Assembly: GCA_902618245.1 (NCBI GenBank)
Contig: CACMZR010000007.1
Coordinates: 45,844 to 109,843 of the forward strand
Source: an uncultured Bacteroidota bacterium
GTDB lineage: Bacteria > Bacteroidota > Bacteroidia > Flavobacteriales > Flavobacteriaceae
DNA: 64,000 nucleotides
Direction of reading: 5' to 3'
Both the position numbers and the translations under genes were made by a program. The notes under the pieces were generated by a model. It made no database searches. It was given only the letters and a program-made list of their open reading frames with translations, and had not been told where the DNA came from. This document shows, piece after piece, positions 28,850-37,826 of this stretch; the first letter of the stretch is position 1; every line of letters begins with the position of its first letter.

Positions 28850-31042
28850 ATGAAGATTGATGAGCTTAAATTTCAATTAAAGAAACTTTTTGGCTTCAAC
28901 AGTTTTAAAGGACTACAAGAGAGCGTTATTAGAAATCTTTTAAATAGAGAAAACTCCTTTGTTGTAATGCCAACTGGTGGAGGAAAATCGCTATGTTATC
29001 AATTTCCAGCATTAGTTCAAAGAGGAACTGCAATTATAGTTTCTCCTTTAATTGCATTAATGAAAAATCAAGTAGATGCCCTTCGCGGTATTTCAACCGA
29101 AAACGGAATTGCACATGTCCTTAATTCTTCTTTAAATAAAACAGAAATAGCTCAAGTTAAAAATGATATAACTTCTGGTTTGACAAAACTACTTTATGTT
29201 GCTCCAGAATCGTTATCCAAAAGTGGAACCATTGATTTTTTAAAATCTGTCACTATTTCTTTTTTAGCTGTTGACGAGGCTCATTGCATTTCTGAATGGG
29301 GTCACGACTTTCGCCCTGAGTACCGAAACCTAAAATTTATTGTAGAACAGTTTGATCAAAAAATACCCATCATCGCCCTCACAGCTACTGCAACTCCAAA
29401 AGTACAGGAAGATATCATGAAAAATTTAGGGATTGTTAATGCTAAAATTTTTAAATCATCTTTTAATAGACCAAACTTATATTATGAAGTAAGAGCAAAG
29501 ACAAAAAATATAGATCATGATATTATTCGTTTTGTAAAACAAAATATTAGTAAGTCAGGAATTATTTATTGTTTATCAAGAAAACGTGTTGAGGAGCTTG
29601 CTCAAATACTGCAAGTAAATGGAATTAATGCTTTACCTTATCACGCTGGATTAGATTCAAAATCTAGGATATTTAATCAAGATCAGTTTTTAAAAGATGA
29701 TTGTGATATAATTGTTGCAACAATAGCATTTGGAATGGGAATAGATAAACCTGATGTAAGATTTGTTATTCATCACGATATTCCAAAAAGTATTGAGAGT
29801 TATTATCAGGAGACTGGTCGTGCTGGTCGCGACGGTGGTGAGGGACATTGTTTAGCGTTTTATTCATATAAGGATATTGAAAAATTAGAAAAATTTATGT
29901 CTGGAAAGCCCTTAGCTGAAAGGGAGATCGGTATGGCATTGTTATCAGATATTGTTGCTTACGCCGAAACTTCGATTTCAAGAAGAAAATTTATTTTGCA
30001 CTATTTCGGTGAAGAGTTTGATAATGAATCTGGAGAAGGAGGTAATATGGACGATAATATGCGTTATCCTAAAAATAAATTTGAAGCCAAGATAGAACTA
30101 GAGATTTTACTAAAAGTAGTTAAAGACACAAGAGAAATCTACAAACCTAAAGAATTGATTAAAACTTTAACGGGTGAAAATACTGCGTTGATCAAATCGC
30201 ACAAAACAAACAAATTATCAGTCTTTGGTTTGGGATCTCAAAAGGATTCTTCTTTTTGGATGGCATTAATAAGGCAGGCACTTGTTTCAGGTTTTTTGGT
30301 GAAAGAAATAGAAAATTATGGTTTGATTCGTCTTTCATCAAAGGGAGAATCTTTTCTCAAGAAACCAGAGAGTTTCTTAATGACTGAGGACCACAAATAT
30401 GAAATTATTGGTGCTAAAAAATTCAAAAGTAGTAATAAGGCGGATATCTTTTTTGATAAAGTTCTTATGAAGATTTTAATTAAGCTTAGAAAAGATGTTG
30501 CAAAGGTGAATGAAGTGCCTCCTTATGCAGTATTTCAGGAAAATTCATTAGAAGAAATGTGTTTAAAGTATCCAATTACAAACCAAGAGTTGTCAAATAT
30601 TAATGGGGTTGGTGAAGGTAAAGCTAAGCGATATGGGCAAAAATTCGTTGAAACAATCAAATTATATGTTAACGAAAATAATATTACCAGGCCAGATGAT
30701 TTAGTTGTTAAAAGCACAGGAGTAAATTCTGGATTAAAACTTTATCTAATACAAAATATTGATAGAAAATTACCTTTTGAGGATATTGCAAATGGAAAGG
30801 GTATGGAAATTAAAGATTTAATTGAGGAAATGGAAACAATTGTATTCTCAGGAACTAAATTAAACATTAATTATTATTTAGAAGAAATTTTTGATGAGGA
30901 TCAGTTAAATGAGCTTTACGAATATTTTATTGAATCTGATTCAGATTCAATAAAGCTTGCTGAGGAAGAATTTAAAGGTGAATATGATGAGGAGGAATTG
31001 AGACTTTATAGGTTAAAATTTATGAGTGAAATTGCTAACTAA
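28850..31042 (+). CDS. recQ: ATP-dependent DNA helicase RecQ
   Basis: A 3'-5' DNA helicase in recombination and fork repair. Seen in order: Walker A in MPTGGGKSLCYQFPA; the DEAH box in AVDEAHCISEWGHDFRPEYR (the aromatic-rich loop that couples ATP and DNA); motif V/VI with FGMGIDKPDVRFVIHHD and QETGRAGRDG; an RQC region; and an HRDC domain around NQELSNINGVGEGKAKRYG. The zinc-binding cysteines usual in the RecQ Zn subdomain are not apparent (ISRRKFILHYFGEE where cysteines are expected), a common flavobacterial variation. A C-terminal acidic extension takes it to 730 residues. Confidence 0.93.
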   Translation: MKIDELKFQLKKLFGFNSFKGLQESVIRNLLNRENSFVVMPTGGGKSLCYQFPALVQRGTAIIVSPLIALMKNQVDALRGISTENGIAHVLNSSLNKTEIAQVKNDITSGLTKLLYVAPESLSKSGTIDFLKSVTISFLAVDEAHCISEWGHDFRPEYRNLKFIVEQFDQKIPIIALTATATPKVQEDIMKNLGIVNAKIFKSSFNRPNLYYEVRAKTKNIDHDIIRFVKQNISKSGIIYCLSRKRVEELAQILQVNGINALPYHAGLDSKSRIFNQDQFLKDDCDIIVATIAFGMGIDKPDVRFVIHHDIPKSIESYYQETGRAGRDGGEGHCLAFYSYKDIEKLEKFMSGKPLAEREIGMALLSDIVAYAETSISRRKFILHYFGEEFDNESGEGGNMDDNMRYPKNKFEAKIELEILLKVVKDTREIYKPKELIKTLTGENTALIKSHKTNKLSVFGLGSQKDSSFWMALIRQALVSGFLVKEIENYGLIRLSSKGESFLKKPESFLMTEDHKYEIIGAKKFKSSNKADIFFDKVLMKILIKLRKDVAKVNEVPPYAVFQENSLEEMCLKYPITNQELSNINGVGEGKAKRYGQKFVETIKLYVNENNITRPDDLVVKSTGVNSGLKLYLIQNIDRKLPFEDIANGKGMEIKDLIEEMETIVFSGTKLNINYYLEEIFDEDQLNELYEYFIESDSDSIKLAEEEFKGEYDEEELRLYRLKFMSEIAN

Positions 31043-31090
31043 GAATATTTAATTAATGAGATTTATATATTTACTCTAACGAAAATTTAA

Positions 31091-32017
31091 ATGGAAGGAA
31101 TATTTGCAAGAATTGAAACTACTAAAGGGGAGATACTAATTGAATTAACATATAAGTTAACACCTGGGACAGTCGCTAACTTTATTAATTTATCTGAGGG
31201 ACTGGTGGAAAATGATTATAAGGAGCTGGGAGAGCCATTTTATAATGGATTAAAATTCCACAGGGTTATTGATGATTTTATGATTCAAGGAGGTTGCCCT
31301 CTTGGTTCAGGAACTGGCGATCCAGGATATAAATTTGATGACGAATTTCATAAAGATTTAAAGCATAACAGAGAAGGTACACTTTCGATGGCAAATTCAG
31401 GACCAAATACAAATGGGAGCCAATTTTTTATAACTCATATTCCAACCAATTGGCTTGACGGAAAGCACACAGTTTTTGGTTATGTAAAAAAAGGTCAGAA
31501 TGTAGTAAATCAAATAGCAAAGGATGATATTATTAAAAATATAACAATAGATCGTTATGGAGAAGATTCTAAAAAGTGGGATTCAGTGTTAGCATTTAAA
31601 AAATTTAATAGTCAAGGTGAAATTAGAAAAAAAGAAGCCATTGAATCTTCAAAAAAAGCAATTGCATCAATAACTAGTGGTATGAAAAAAACTGAAAATG
31701 GATTATATTATTCTATTTTAAAATCTGGTATTGGAAATAGCCCTTTAAAAGGTGATAATGTTTCGGTTCATTATAAAGGAAGTCTTATTGATGGAACAGT
31801 GTTTGATTCTTCTTACCAGAGAAATGAACCTATAACTTTTTCATTAGGTATCGGTCAAGTCATTGCTGGCTGGGATGAGGGTATAATGTTATTAAATAAG
31901 GGGTCGAAAGCAAAGTTTGTTATTCCTAGTAATCTTGCATATGGGTCGCAAGGTGCAGGAGGAATTATTCCACCTGATGCCACTCTAATTTTTGAAGTAG
32001 AATTAATTGAATTTTAA
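31091..32017 (+). CDS. Bifunctional peptidyl-prolyl isomerase: cyclophilin domain fused to FKBP domain
   Basis: Two prolyl isomerase folds in one 308-residue chain. Residues of about 5-165 are a cyclophilin (FHRVIDDFMIQGG, ANSGPNTNGSQFFIT, LDGKHTVFG, the active-site arginine in FHRV). After a short linker, residues of about 205-308 are an FKBP domain (VSVHYKGSLIDGTVFDSS, VIAGWDEG, IPSNLAYGSQGAGGIIPP). No signal peptide is present, so a cytoplasmic foldase is likely. The start is 48 bases after recQ on the same strand, so it may share a transcript. Confidence 0.9.
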   Translation: MEGIFARIETTKGEILIELTYKLTPGTVANFINLSEGLVENDYKELGEPFYNGLKFHRVIDDFMIQGGCPLGSGTGDPGYKFDDEFHKDLKHNREGTLSMANSGPNTNGSQFFITHIPTNWLDGKHTVFGYVKKGQNVVNQIAKDDIIKNITIDRYGEDSKKWDSVLAFKKFNSQGEIRKKEAIESSKKAIASITSGMKKTENGLYYSILKSGIGNSPLKGDNVSVHYKGSLIDGTVFDSSYQRNEPITFSLGIGQVIAGWDEGIMLLNKGSKAKFVIPSNLAYGSQGAGGIIPPDATLIFEVELIEF

Positions 32018-32026
32018 GTCACTAAC

Positions 32027-32584
32027 TCAAGGGTGCCATTTTATATTACAGCCCATGCTAGGATATTGTGTTTTTATTTGTTCAGAATTAGATATCATTA
32101 ATTCAACGGCATTATGTAAATCATTACCAGTAACTTTTATTTGATTTCCAGGTCTAGACTGATCGTATCTGCCTCTGTAACTTAAAATTAATTTTTCATC
32201 AAATAAATAAAAGTCAGGTGTGCATTCAGCTTTATAACTTTTAGCTACTTCTTGAGTTTGATCATACAAATAAGGAAAGCTAAATCTTTTTGAAATAGCT
32301 AATTTTTTCATTTCATTAGGACCATCCTGTGGATGGGTAATTACACTATTACTTGATATAGCAATAGTTTTTATTTTTTTATTAGATAATTTTTCAGCTG
32401 TTTTCAAAATATCATCTAATAAGTGAATTACATACGGACAATGGTTACACATAAAAATAATTAAAGTCCCTTTCACTCCCTTTAGTTGGTTAAGTTCTTG
32501 CATTTCATCGTTTACAACATTAGGTAATCTAAATGGTGGTGCATCAGTTCCTAAAGGAAGCATAAAAGATTCTGTTAAAGCCAT
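32027..32584 (-). CDS. Thioredoxin-fold (AhpC/TSA-like) protein
   Basis: A 185-residue thioredoxin-fold protein related to the AhpC/TSA and redoxin group. The redox motif is FMCNHCPYVIHLLDD (CNHC), with TLIIFM before it. KAECTPDFYLFDEK contains the cis-proline (TP) that faces the active site. HPQDGPNEM is characteristic of this family. It is annotated in many genomes only as thioredoxin family protein; the substrate is unknown. There is no signal peptide. It ends tail to tail with the prolyl isomerase gene, nine bases apart. Confidence 0.85.
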   Translation of the reverse strand: MALTESFMLPLGTDAPPFRLPNVVNDEMQELNQLKGVKGTLIIFMCNHCPYVIHLLDDILKTAEKLSNKKIKTIAISSNSVITHPQDGPNEMKKLAISKRFSFPYLYDQTQEVAKSYKAECTPDFYLFDEKLILSYRGRYDQSRPGNQIKVTGNDLHNAVELMISNSEQIKTQYPSMGCNIKWHP

Positions 32585-32690
32585 TGCTAATAAATTAAGA
32601 TTTTAAAAAAGTAATATTATAATTATTCCCTTTAGTACTGTCTTTATATTTAAAGACAATTTTATCTTTTTTAATAATTGTAAAAAAAGA

Positions 32691-33011
32691 TTAATCTGAA
32701 TTTATTCTGTCAGGAGAATAATCTTTCTGATGACGTTCACTAATAACTTCTACACCTCTTTGATCAAAAATAAATGACATTGTTTCATTCAGAAAATTTG
32801 AAAAATTTTCAAAATCTTCTTTATAAACATAAATTTTATGTTTTTTGTAATAAAACGAACCGTCCTCATTTGTGAATTTTTTACTTTCGGTAATGGTTAG
32901 ATAGTAATCACTAGCTTTTGTCTCTCTTACATCAAAAAAATAAGTTCTTCTTCCTGCTCTAAGCACTCTAGAAAAAATTTCTTCTTGATTATCACTCAAA
33001 TTATTTGACAC
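32691..33011 (-). CDS. PUR-alpha-like (DUF3276) nucleic-acid-binding protein
   Basis: A 106-residue protein of the bacterial PUR/DUF3276 family, which folds like eukaryotic Pur-alpha and binds single-stranded DNA or RNA. Matching stretches are VLRAGRRTYFFDVRETKASD, YYLTITESKKF and YKKHKIYVYKEDFENF. The first codon is a GTG at 33011; no in-frame ATG precedes the domain. The role in the cell is not known; such proteins are nearly universal in Bacteroidota. It stands alone between two minus-strand genes, with 69 bases to the ABC exporter. Confidence 0.85.
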   Translation of the reverse strand: MSNNLSDNQEEIFSRVLRAGRRTYFFDVRETKASDYYLTITESKKFTNEDGSFYYKKHKIYVYKEDFENFSNFLNETMSFIFDQRGVEVISERHQKDYSPDRINSD

Positions 33012-33080
33012 TTTGTTTGAAGTTTAATATGAATTAAAAGCAATTTTATTAAAAAAATTAAACAAAACAAATTATTTGCT

Positions 33081-34826
33081 TTACTCAGCGTTTTGTTTTT
33101 CAAATAATTGTTTGTAGTAGCCCTTAACCCTTATTAAATCTGAATGTTTGCCTTGTTGAACTATTTCACCATTTTCGAAAACAATAATTTTGTCAACATA
33201 TCTCAACGATGAAATCCTGTGACTTACAATAATTGTTGTTTTACTTTTCGTAAAAGATTTTAGATGCTTCAGAATTTTCTCTTCAGTGTCAATATCTACA
33301 GCTGAAAGACAATCATCTAATAATAAAATTTTTGAATTTTTAATTATTGCTCTAGCAATTGATACTCTTTGAATTTGTCCTCCAGAAAGTGTTACCCCTC
33401 TTTCACCTAAAAGTGTTTTGTAGCCTTCCAAAAAGCTAATTATATTTTTATGAACTGCTGCTTTTTTGCTTGCTTCAACAATATCTTTAAATATCGCAGA
33501 CATTAATCCATAGCCAATATTACTTTCTATAGTTTCCGAAAATAAAAAAGCATTTTGTGGAACATAACTTATGGAACTACGGAGTTGATATAATGAATAT
33601 TTTTTAATATCAACCCCATCAATTTTAATAATTCCATCAACTGGATCATAGAGTCTAACGATTAAATCTAATAAAGAGGTTTTACCTGATCCAATATTTC
33701 CAATTATTCCTATTGTACTTCCCGCAGGAATTTTTAAGTTAATCTTATTAATCGCCTTAATATTTGTTTCAGGATACAAAAAAGATACATTATTAAATTC
33801 TATAGAGCCATTAATTTTGCATTTCACACCTTTTCCATCTATTATGTCGGGTTTTTCCTTTAAAAATTCATTTATTCTCTTTTGTGATGCTTCTGCTTGC
33901 TGGACAATTGAAGTTACCCAACCAACTACAGCTACAGGCCATGTTAACATGTTAACGTAGATTATAAATTCAGCTAAAACTCCAATTTCAATCTCATTAT
34001 TTATGTATTTATTCCCACCGATATAAATTACGATTAGGTTACTACACCCTATAAGCAGAATCATTAACGGAAAAAACCAAGCCTGAAGTTTAGCTAGGGA
34101 CATATTTTTAAGATAGCTTTCTTCGGATAAATCTTCAAAATCTGAAAAAACTTTATTTTGAATGTTGTAAGACTTAATTACCGAAATTCCAGTGAAACTT
34201 TCTTGGGCATAAGATGACATTTTGGATAAAACTTCTTGAACAAGCGTACTTCTTATGTTAATTACTTTACTTAGTTTATATATTGTAAAAGATAATACTG
34301 GTAATGGTAATAAAGTGTAGAGAGTTAATCCTGGGGCTATACTTAGCATATATGAAATTACGATTATAAACAATGAAATTGTATTGATACTGTACATAAA
34401 TGCTGGACCTACGTACATTCTAACCTTTCCTACATCTTCACTTATTCGATTCATTAAATCACCTGTGCGATTATTTTTATAAAAACGCTGTGTTAATTTT
34501 TGATAATGCCAAAATATTTCATTTTTCAGATCAAATTCTATAAACCTTGAAACATTTATAATTGTTTGCCGCATTAAGAAGGTAAAAAATCCAGATATAA
34601 GGGTAGTCCCTATTATGATTAATATGTTTGTTAATAAAATATTTTTAATAAATTCTATGTCCTTTGCTTCCAACTTGAGATAAGATTCGACAGCAGTTAA
34701 TGAGTTACCAATTAAACGTGGTGCAAAAAGAGAAAAAATACGAGCTACAATAGTGATTAAGAATCCTAAAAAAAGTTTTGTCCTGTATTTGTAAAAATAT
34801 TTATTTAGGTATTGTAAAGCTTTCAT
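33081..34826 (-). CDS. ABC transporter, fused membrane and ATP-binding domains (exporter type)
   Basis: A half-size ABC exporter. About six membrane helices occupy residues 1-320. The ATPase domain follows: Walker A IGNIGSGKTSLLD, signature VTLSGGQIQRVSIARA, Walker B ILLLDDCLSAVD and switch histidine IIVSHRISS. The residue after the Walker B aspartate is Asp rather than the usual catalytic Glu, a feature of degenerate sites in heterodimeric exporters, but no partner gene is adjacent. The frame is open from a TTG at 34847; the ATG at 34826 (581 residues, MKALQYLNKYF) is preferred, because it matches the family start and a -7-like element lies between the two. Substrate unknown. Confidence 0.88.
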   Translation of the reverse strand: MKALQYLNKYFYKYRTKLFLGFLITIVARIFSLFAPRLIGNSLTAVESYLKLEAKDIEFIKNILLTNILIIIGTTLISGFFTFLMRQTIINVSRFIEFDLKNEIFWHYQKLTQRFYKNNRTGDLMNRISEDVGKVRMYVGPAFMYSINTISLFIIVISYMLSIAPGLTLYTLLPLPVLSFTIYKLSKVINIRSTLVQEVLSKMSSYAQESFTGISVIKSYNIQNKVFSDFEDLSEESYLKNMSLAKLQAWFFPLMILLIGCSNLIVIYIGGNKYINNEIEIGVLAEFIIYVNMLTWPVAVVGWVTSIVQQAEASQKRINEFLKEKPDIIDGKGVKCKINGSIEFNNVSFLYPETNIKAINKINLKIPAGSTIGIIGNIGSGKTSLLDLIVRLYDPVDGIIKIDGVDIKKYSLYQLRSSISYVPQNAFLFSETIESNIGYGLMSAIFKDIVEASKKAAVHKNIISFLEGYKTLLGERGVTLSGGQIQRVSIARAIIKNSKILLLDDCLSAVDIDTEEKILKHLKSFTKSKTTIIVSHRISSLRYVDKIIVFENGEIVQQGKHSDLIRVKGYYKQLFEKQNAE

Positions 34827-34834
34827 CAACTTAT

Positions 34835-34842
34835 CAAAGGTA
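34835..34842 (-). promoter_or_regulatory. Possible -7 element of the ABC exporter gene
   Basis: On the minus strand TACCTTTG fits TAnnTTTG and ends nine bases before the ATG at 34826, which would give a nearly leaderless mRNA. No clear -33 element is seen. Confidence 0.25.
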
Positions 34843-34942
34843 AGCAAATGAAAACGTATTTATTTTAATCATTAAACTTTTTGAAAGATTAAATTTATCA
34901 TGAATTTTATTAAGTTAATTTTGCGGTACCAAGTTTAAAAAT

Positions 34943-35887
34943 ATGTTAACGCGTAGGCATATTCGAATAAAGATTATACAGTCTGTTTACTCTTTTAGTC
35001 TGGATAAAGGGAGGAAAATTGATGACCAAATTTTATTTTTTAATAAAAGTATTCTTGAAACTTATAATCTATATCTTTTGATGCTATCTCTATTCAAAGA
35101 ATTAAAAATTTATTCAAAAGAACAACTTTTGGCATATGAAAAAAATAGTATAACTAAGGATGAAAATTATTTAGGAATAAATTGCTTAGCCAAAAATAAA
35201 TTTCTAGATTTTTTTGACAATCATGCTGCACTAGAGAGTCAAATAAAAAATAAAAATTTCATAAATTGGGATTTGGAATTCAAGTTTATTAAAAGGCTAG
35301 TATTAAAAATTATTAAATCGGAAAACTTCAAAAAATATTCTCTAATAAAGTCACCGAAATTAGAAGATTGCCAAGACTCATTTATTAGCTTATTCAAGGA
35401 TATAATTGCTCCTTCATCATATTTATATAATTATTTAGAAGATCAAAATTTATATTGGATTGCAGATCTTCCATTAGTAAATACATTTTTATTAAAAATG
35501 TTTAAAAATTTTGATATCAAAGATTCAAATAGTCTAAAATTCCCTCAACCAAAGCAGCAGGAGGAGGATTTAAAATTTGGCGTTAAATTGCTTAAAATAG
35601 TTATTTCTAAAAGCAGTGAATTATACAATGAAATAAAAGGCAAAACTCCAAATTGGGACCCTGAAAGAATTGCATTTATAGATAAAGTTATCCTTAGAAC
35701 AGCCATTGCAGAATTACTCCATTTTGAGGATATACCTACAAAAGTAACATTAAACGAATATTTAGAGATTGCAAAAGATTATTCGACTCCTAATAGTAAT
35801 AATTTTGTCAATGGCGTATTAGATAAATTGGTGAAAGATTTTAAAAATGAAAATAGACTAATGAAAACAGGAAGAGGCTTGTTGTAA
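34943..35887 (+). CDS. nusB: Transcription antitermination factor NusB (long form)
   Basis: Binds boxA RNA with NusE in ribosomal RNA antitermination. It starts LTRRHIRIKIIQSVYSF, the usual first helix. A long central insertion of mostly helical sequence follows, and the conserved NusB C-terminal part occupies about residues 205-300: WDPERIAFIDKVILRTAIAELLHF, PTKVTLNEYLEIAKDYST, NFVNGVLDKL. At 314 residues it is about twice the E. coli length, as usual in Bacteroidota. It is the first of three co-directional genes, nusB-DUF1573-yajC, ending at a strong terminator. Confidence 0.95.
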   Translation: MLTRRHIRIKIIQSVYSFSLDKGRKIDDQILFFNKSILETYNLYLLMLSLFKELKIYSKEQLLAYEKNSITKDENYLGINCLAKNKFLDFFDNHAALESQIKNKNFINWDLEFKFIKRLVLKIIKSENFKKYSLIKSPKLEDCQDSFISLFKDIIAPSSYLYNYLEDQNLYWIADLPLVNTFLLKMFKNFDIKDSNSLKFPQPKQQEEDLKFGVKLLKIVISKSSELYNEIKGKTPNWDPERIAFIDKVILRTAIAELLHFEDIPTKVTLNEYLEIAKDYSTPNSNNFVNGVLDKLVKDFKNENRLMKTGRGLL

Positions 35888-35928
35888 AAACAAATTTTGT
35901 TAATTTTGAATAAATTAAAAACAAAAAA

Positions 35929-36435
35929 ATGAAAAATTTTTTATCATGTATTATCTTAATTTTTTTAAGCGCTTTTATCTCATGTCAAGAAAGTGCTGCT
36001 AAGAAAATAAACGGTACTGCACCTGTTGAAACGACTCAGGTATCCTCCTCTAAATCAACTACTGATGGACCAGTTATGACCTTTAATAAAACTACTCATG
36101 ACTTTGGAACAATTAATGAAGGAGATAAAGTAACAACTGAATTTTCTTTCACAAACACAGGAAGTGCAGATCTTATTATAGTTGATGCTAGAGGCAGTTG
36201 TGGTTGTACGGTACCAAAATATCCTAAAAATACTGCTATCAAGCCGGGTCAGTCTGAAACCATAACAGTAAGTTTTGACTCAAGCAACAAACCTGGAATG
36301 CAACAAAAATCTGTAACATTATCAGCTAACACTTCTTCAGGTAGGGAAATGTTGCGAATAAAAGCCAACGTTACACCTGATCCGATAAAACAAAAACAAC
36401 GTGATGCTCAGGCAAAGGCCAGACAACAAAATTAA
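35929..36435 (+). CDS. DUF1573 lipoprotein-like protein
   Basis: A 168-residue exported protein. The N-terminal hydrophobic segment ends in FISCQES, a plausible lipobox with the cysteine near residue 20. Residues of about 45-145 are an Ig-like/ASH-type DUF1573 domain (THDFGTINEGDKVTTEFSF, RGSCGCTVPKYPK, ITVSFDSSNKPG). The SCGCT cysteine pair is conserved in the family. The tail is rich in Lys, Gln and Arg. It is conserved between nusB and yajC in flavobacteria; function unknown, probably envelope-associated. Confidence 0.85.
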   Translation: MKNFLSCIILIFLSAFISCQESAAKKINGTAPVETTQVSSSKSTTDGPVMTFNKTTHDFGTINEGDKVTTEFSFTNTGSADLIIVDARGSCGCTVPKYPKNTAIKPGQSETITVSFDSSNKPGMQQKSVTLSANTSSGREMLRIKANVTPDPIKQKQRDAQAKARQQN

Positions 36436-36447
36436 ATTATATATATA

Positions 36448-36744
36448 ATGTCTGAAGGCCTATCGGGACAACTACCTTTCCTATTATTAATGCTGGTTGT
36501 TTTTTTCTTTTTCATAATACTACCTCAACAGCGTAGGCAAAAAAAAGAAAAGAACTTTATGAATTCAATGAAAAAAGGGGACAGAATAATCACAAAAAGT
36601 GGTGTTCACGGTAAAGTAATGGAATTGAATGATAAGGACAATACCTGTATAATTGAAACCCTGGCAGGTAAATTAAAGATTGAAAGGTCTGCAATTTCGC
36701 TAGAACTCAGCTCTAAATTAAATCTTCCACCTTCTAAAAAATGA
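36448..36744 (+). CDS. yajC: Preprotein translocase subunit YajC
   Basis: The small inner-membrane partner of SecDF. The 98 residues have a single N-terminal membrane helix (LPFLLLMLVVFFFFIILP), the basic QQRRQKKEKNF stop-transfer segment, and a soluble domain with MKKGDRIITKSGVHGKV and IETLAGKLKIERSAIS, all typical. It starts 12 bases after DUF1573 and is followed by a strong intrinsic terminator 12 bases after its stop. Confidence 0.95.
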   Translation: MSEGLSGQLPFLLLMLVVFFFFIILPQQRRQKKEKNFMNSMKKGDRIITKSGVHGKVMELNDKDNTCIIETLAGKLKIERSAISLELSSKLNLPPSKK

Positions 36745-36756
36745 TTATTTCTTATG

Positions 36757-36780
36757 CCCGCTGAGAGCGGGTTTTTTTTT
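36757..36780 (+). terminator. Intrinsic terminator of the nusB-DUF1573-yajC operon
   Basis: Perfect 6-bp stem CCCGCT (36757-36762) and AGCGGG (36766-36771) around a GAG loop, followed by nine Ts. The pyrD ATG comes only nine bases after the T tract. Confidence 0.92.
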
Positions 36781-36788
36781 AAAATAGT

Positions 36789-37814
36789 ATGTATAAGCTT
36801 CTTTTAAAACCATTATTCTTTTTATTTGATCCAGAACTTGTACATCATACTGTTTTTAAATTAATAAAATTGTCAAATAAAATCCCAGGTATTTCAAATA
36901 TTATACGTTCCATTTATGTGATAAAAGATAAAAGATTAGAGCGCCATTTGTTTGGTTTAACCTTTCCCAATCCAGTTGGACTTGCAGCTGGTTTTGATAA
37001 GGACGCAAAACTTTATCATGAATTATCAAATTTTGGATTTGGTTTTATTGAAATAGGAACTTTAACACCGAAACCACAGGTCGGAAATCCAAAAAAACGC
37101 ATGTTTCGATTAACAGAAGATAAAGGGCTTATAAATAGACTAGGTTTTAATAATGAAGGGGTAGAATCAGTAATCAATAGGTTAAAAAAAAATAAGGGTG
37201 TTCTTATTGGTGGCAACATTGGAAAAAATAAAACTACTCCTAATAAAAATGCAGTAAAAGATTATGTCTATTGCTTTAACATGCTTTTTGATTACGTAGA
37301 TTATTTTGTTGTAAATGTTAGTTCTCCCAACACACCAAATTTGAGAGAACTTCAGGACAAAAATAATTTAAAAAGACTTTTATCTACCCTTTCAAATTTA
37401 AATCAAACAAAAGATCAACCAAAACCTATACTTCTTAAAATTGCGCCTGATTTAAATGAAAAGCAATTGTTAGACGTTATTGAAATAGTAACCAATCTAA
37501 ATATTGACGGTGTGATTGCTACTAATACAACTTTAAGTAGGGAAAATCTAAAATCATCTAAAAAAAATGAAGCGGGTGGGCTTAGTGGTCTACCGTTAAA
37601 AGACAAAAGTACAGATGTAATCAAGTTTTTACACAAAAAAAGTAAAAAAGCTTTTCCAATTATTGGTGTAGGAGGAGTCCATGAGCCAGACGATGCTATC
37701 GAAAAACTTAATGCAGGAGCTAGTTTAGTTCAAATGTATACTGGGTTTATATATGAAGGCCCTGGTATTGTAAAACGAATTAATAAAGCCTTGTTAATTA
37801 GAGAAAAAACCTAA
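36789..37814 (+). CDS. pyrD: Quinone-dependent dihydroorotate dehydrogenase PyrD
   Basis: Oxidises dihydroorotate to orotate in pyrimidine synthesis, passing electrons to membrane quinone. The class 2 hallmarks are present: an amphipathic N-terminal membrane-binding segment (residues 1-40), then [60 protein letters not shown] (with the catalytic serine of class 2) and the FMN-binding IIGVGGV. Length is 341 residues. The ATG lies nine bases after the yajC terminator, so expression probably depends on a promoter inside yajC or on read-through. Confidence 0.95.
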   Translation: MYKLLLKPLFFLFDPELVHHTVFKLIKLSNKIPGISNIIRSIYVIKDKRLERHLFGLTFPNPVGLAAGFDKDAKLYHELSNFGFGFIEIGTLTPKPQVGNPKKRMFRLTEDKGLINRLGFNNEGVESVINRLKKNKGVLIGGNIGKNKTTPNKNAVKDYVYCFNMLFDYVDYFVVNVSSPNTPNLRELQDKNNLKRLLSTLSNLNQTKDQPKPILLKIAPDLNEKQLLDVIEIVTNLNIDGVIATNTTLSRENLKSSKKNEAGGLSGLPLKDKSTDVIKFLHKKSKKAFPIIGVGGVHEPDDAIEKLNAGASLVQMYTGFIYEGPGIVKRINKALLIREKT

Positions 37815-37826
37815 TTATAGACTCTT

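Noticed and set aside
34827..34847. TTG start seven codons upstream for the ABC exporter
   Set aside because: The ATG at 34826 matches the usual family N-terminus and a -7-like element lies within the extra codons.
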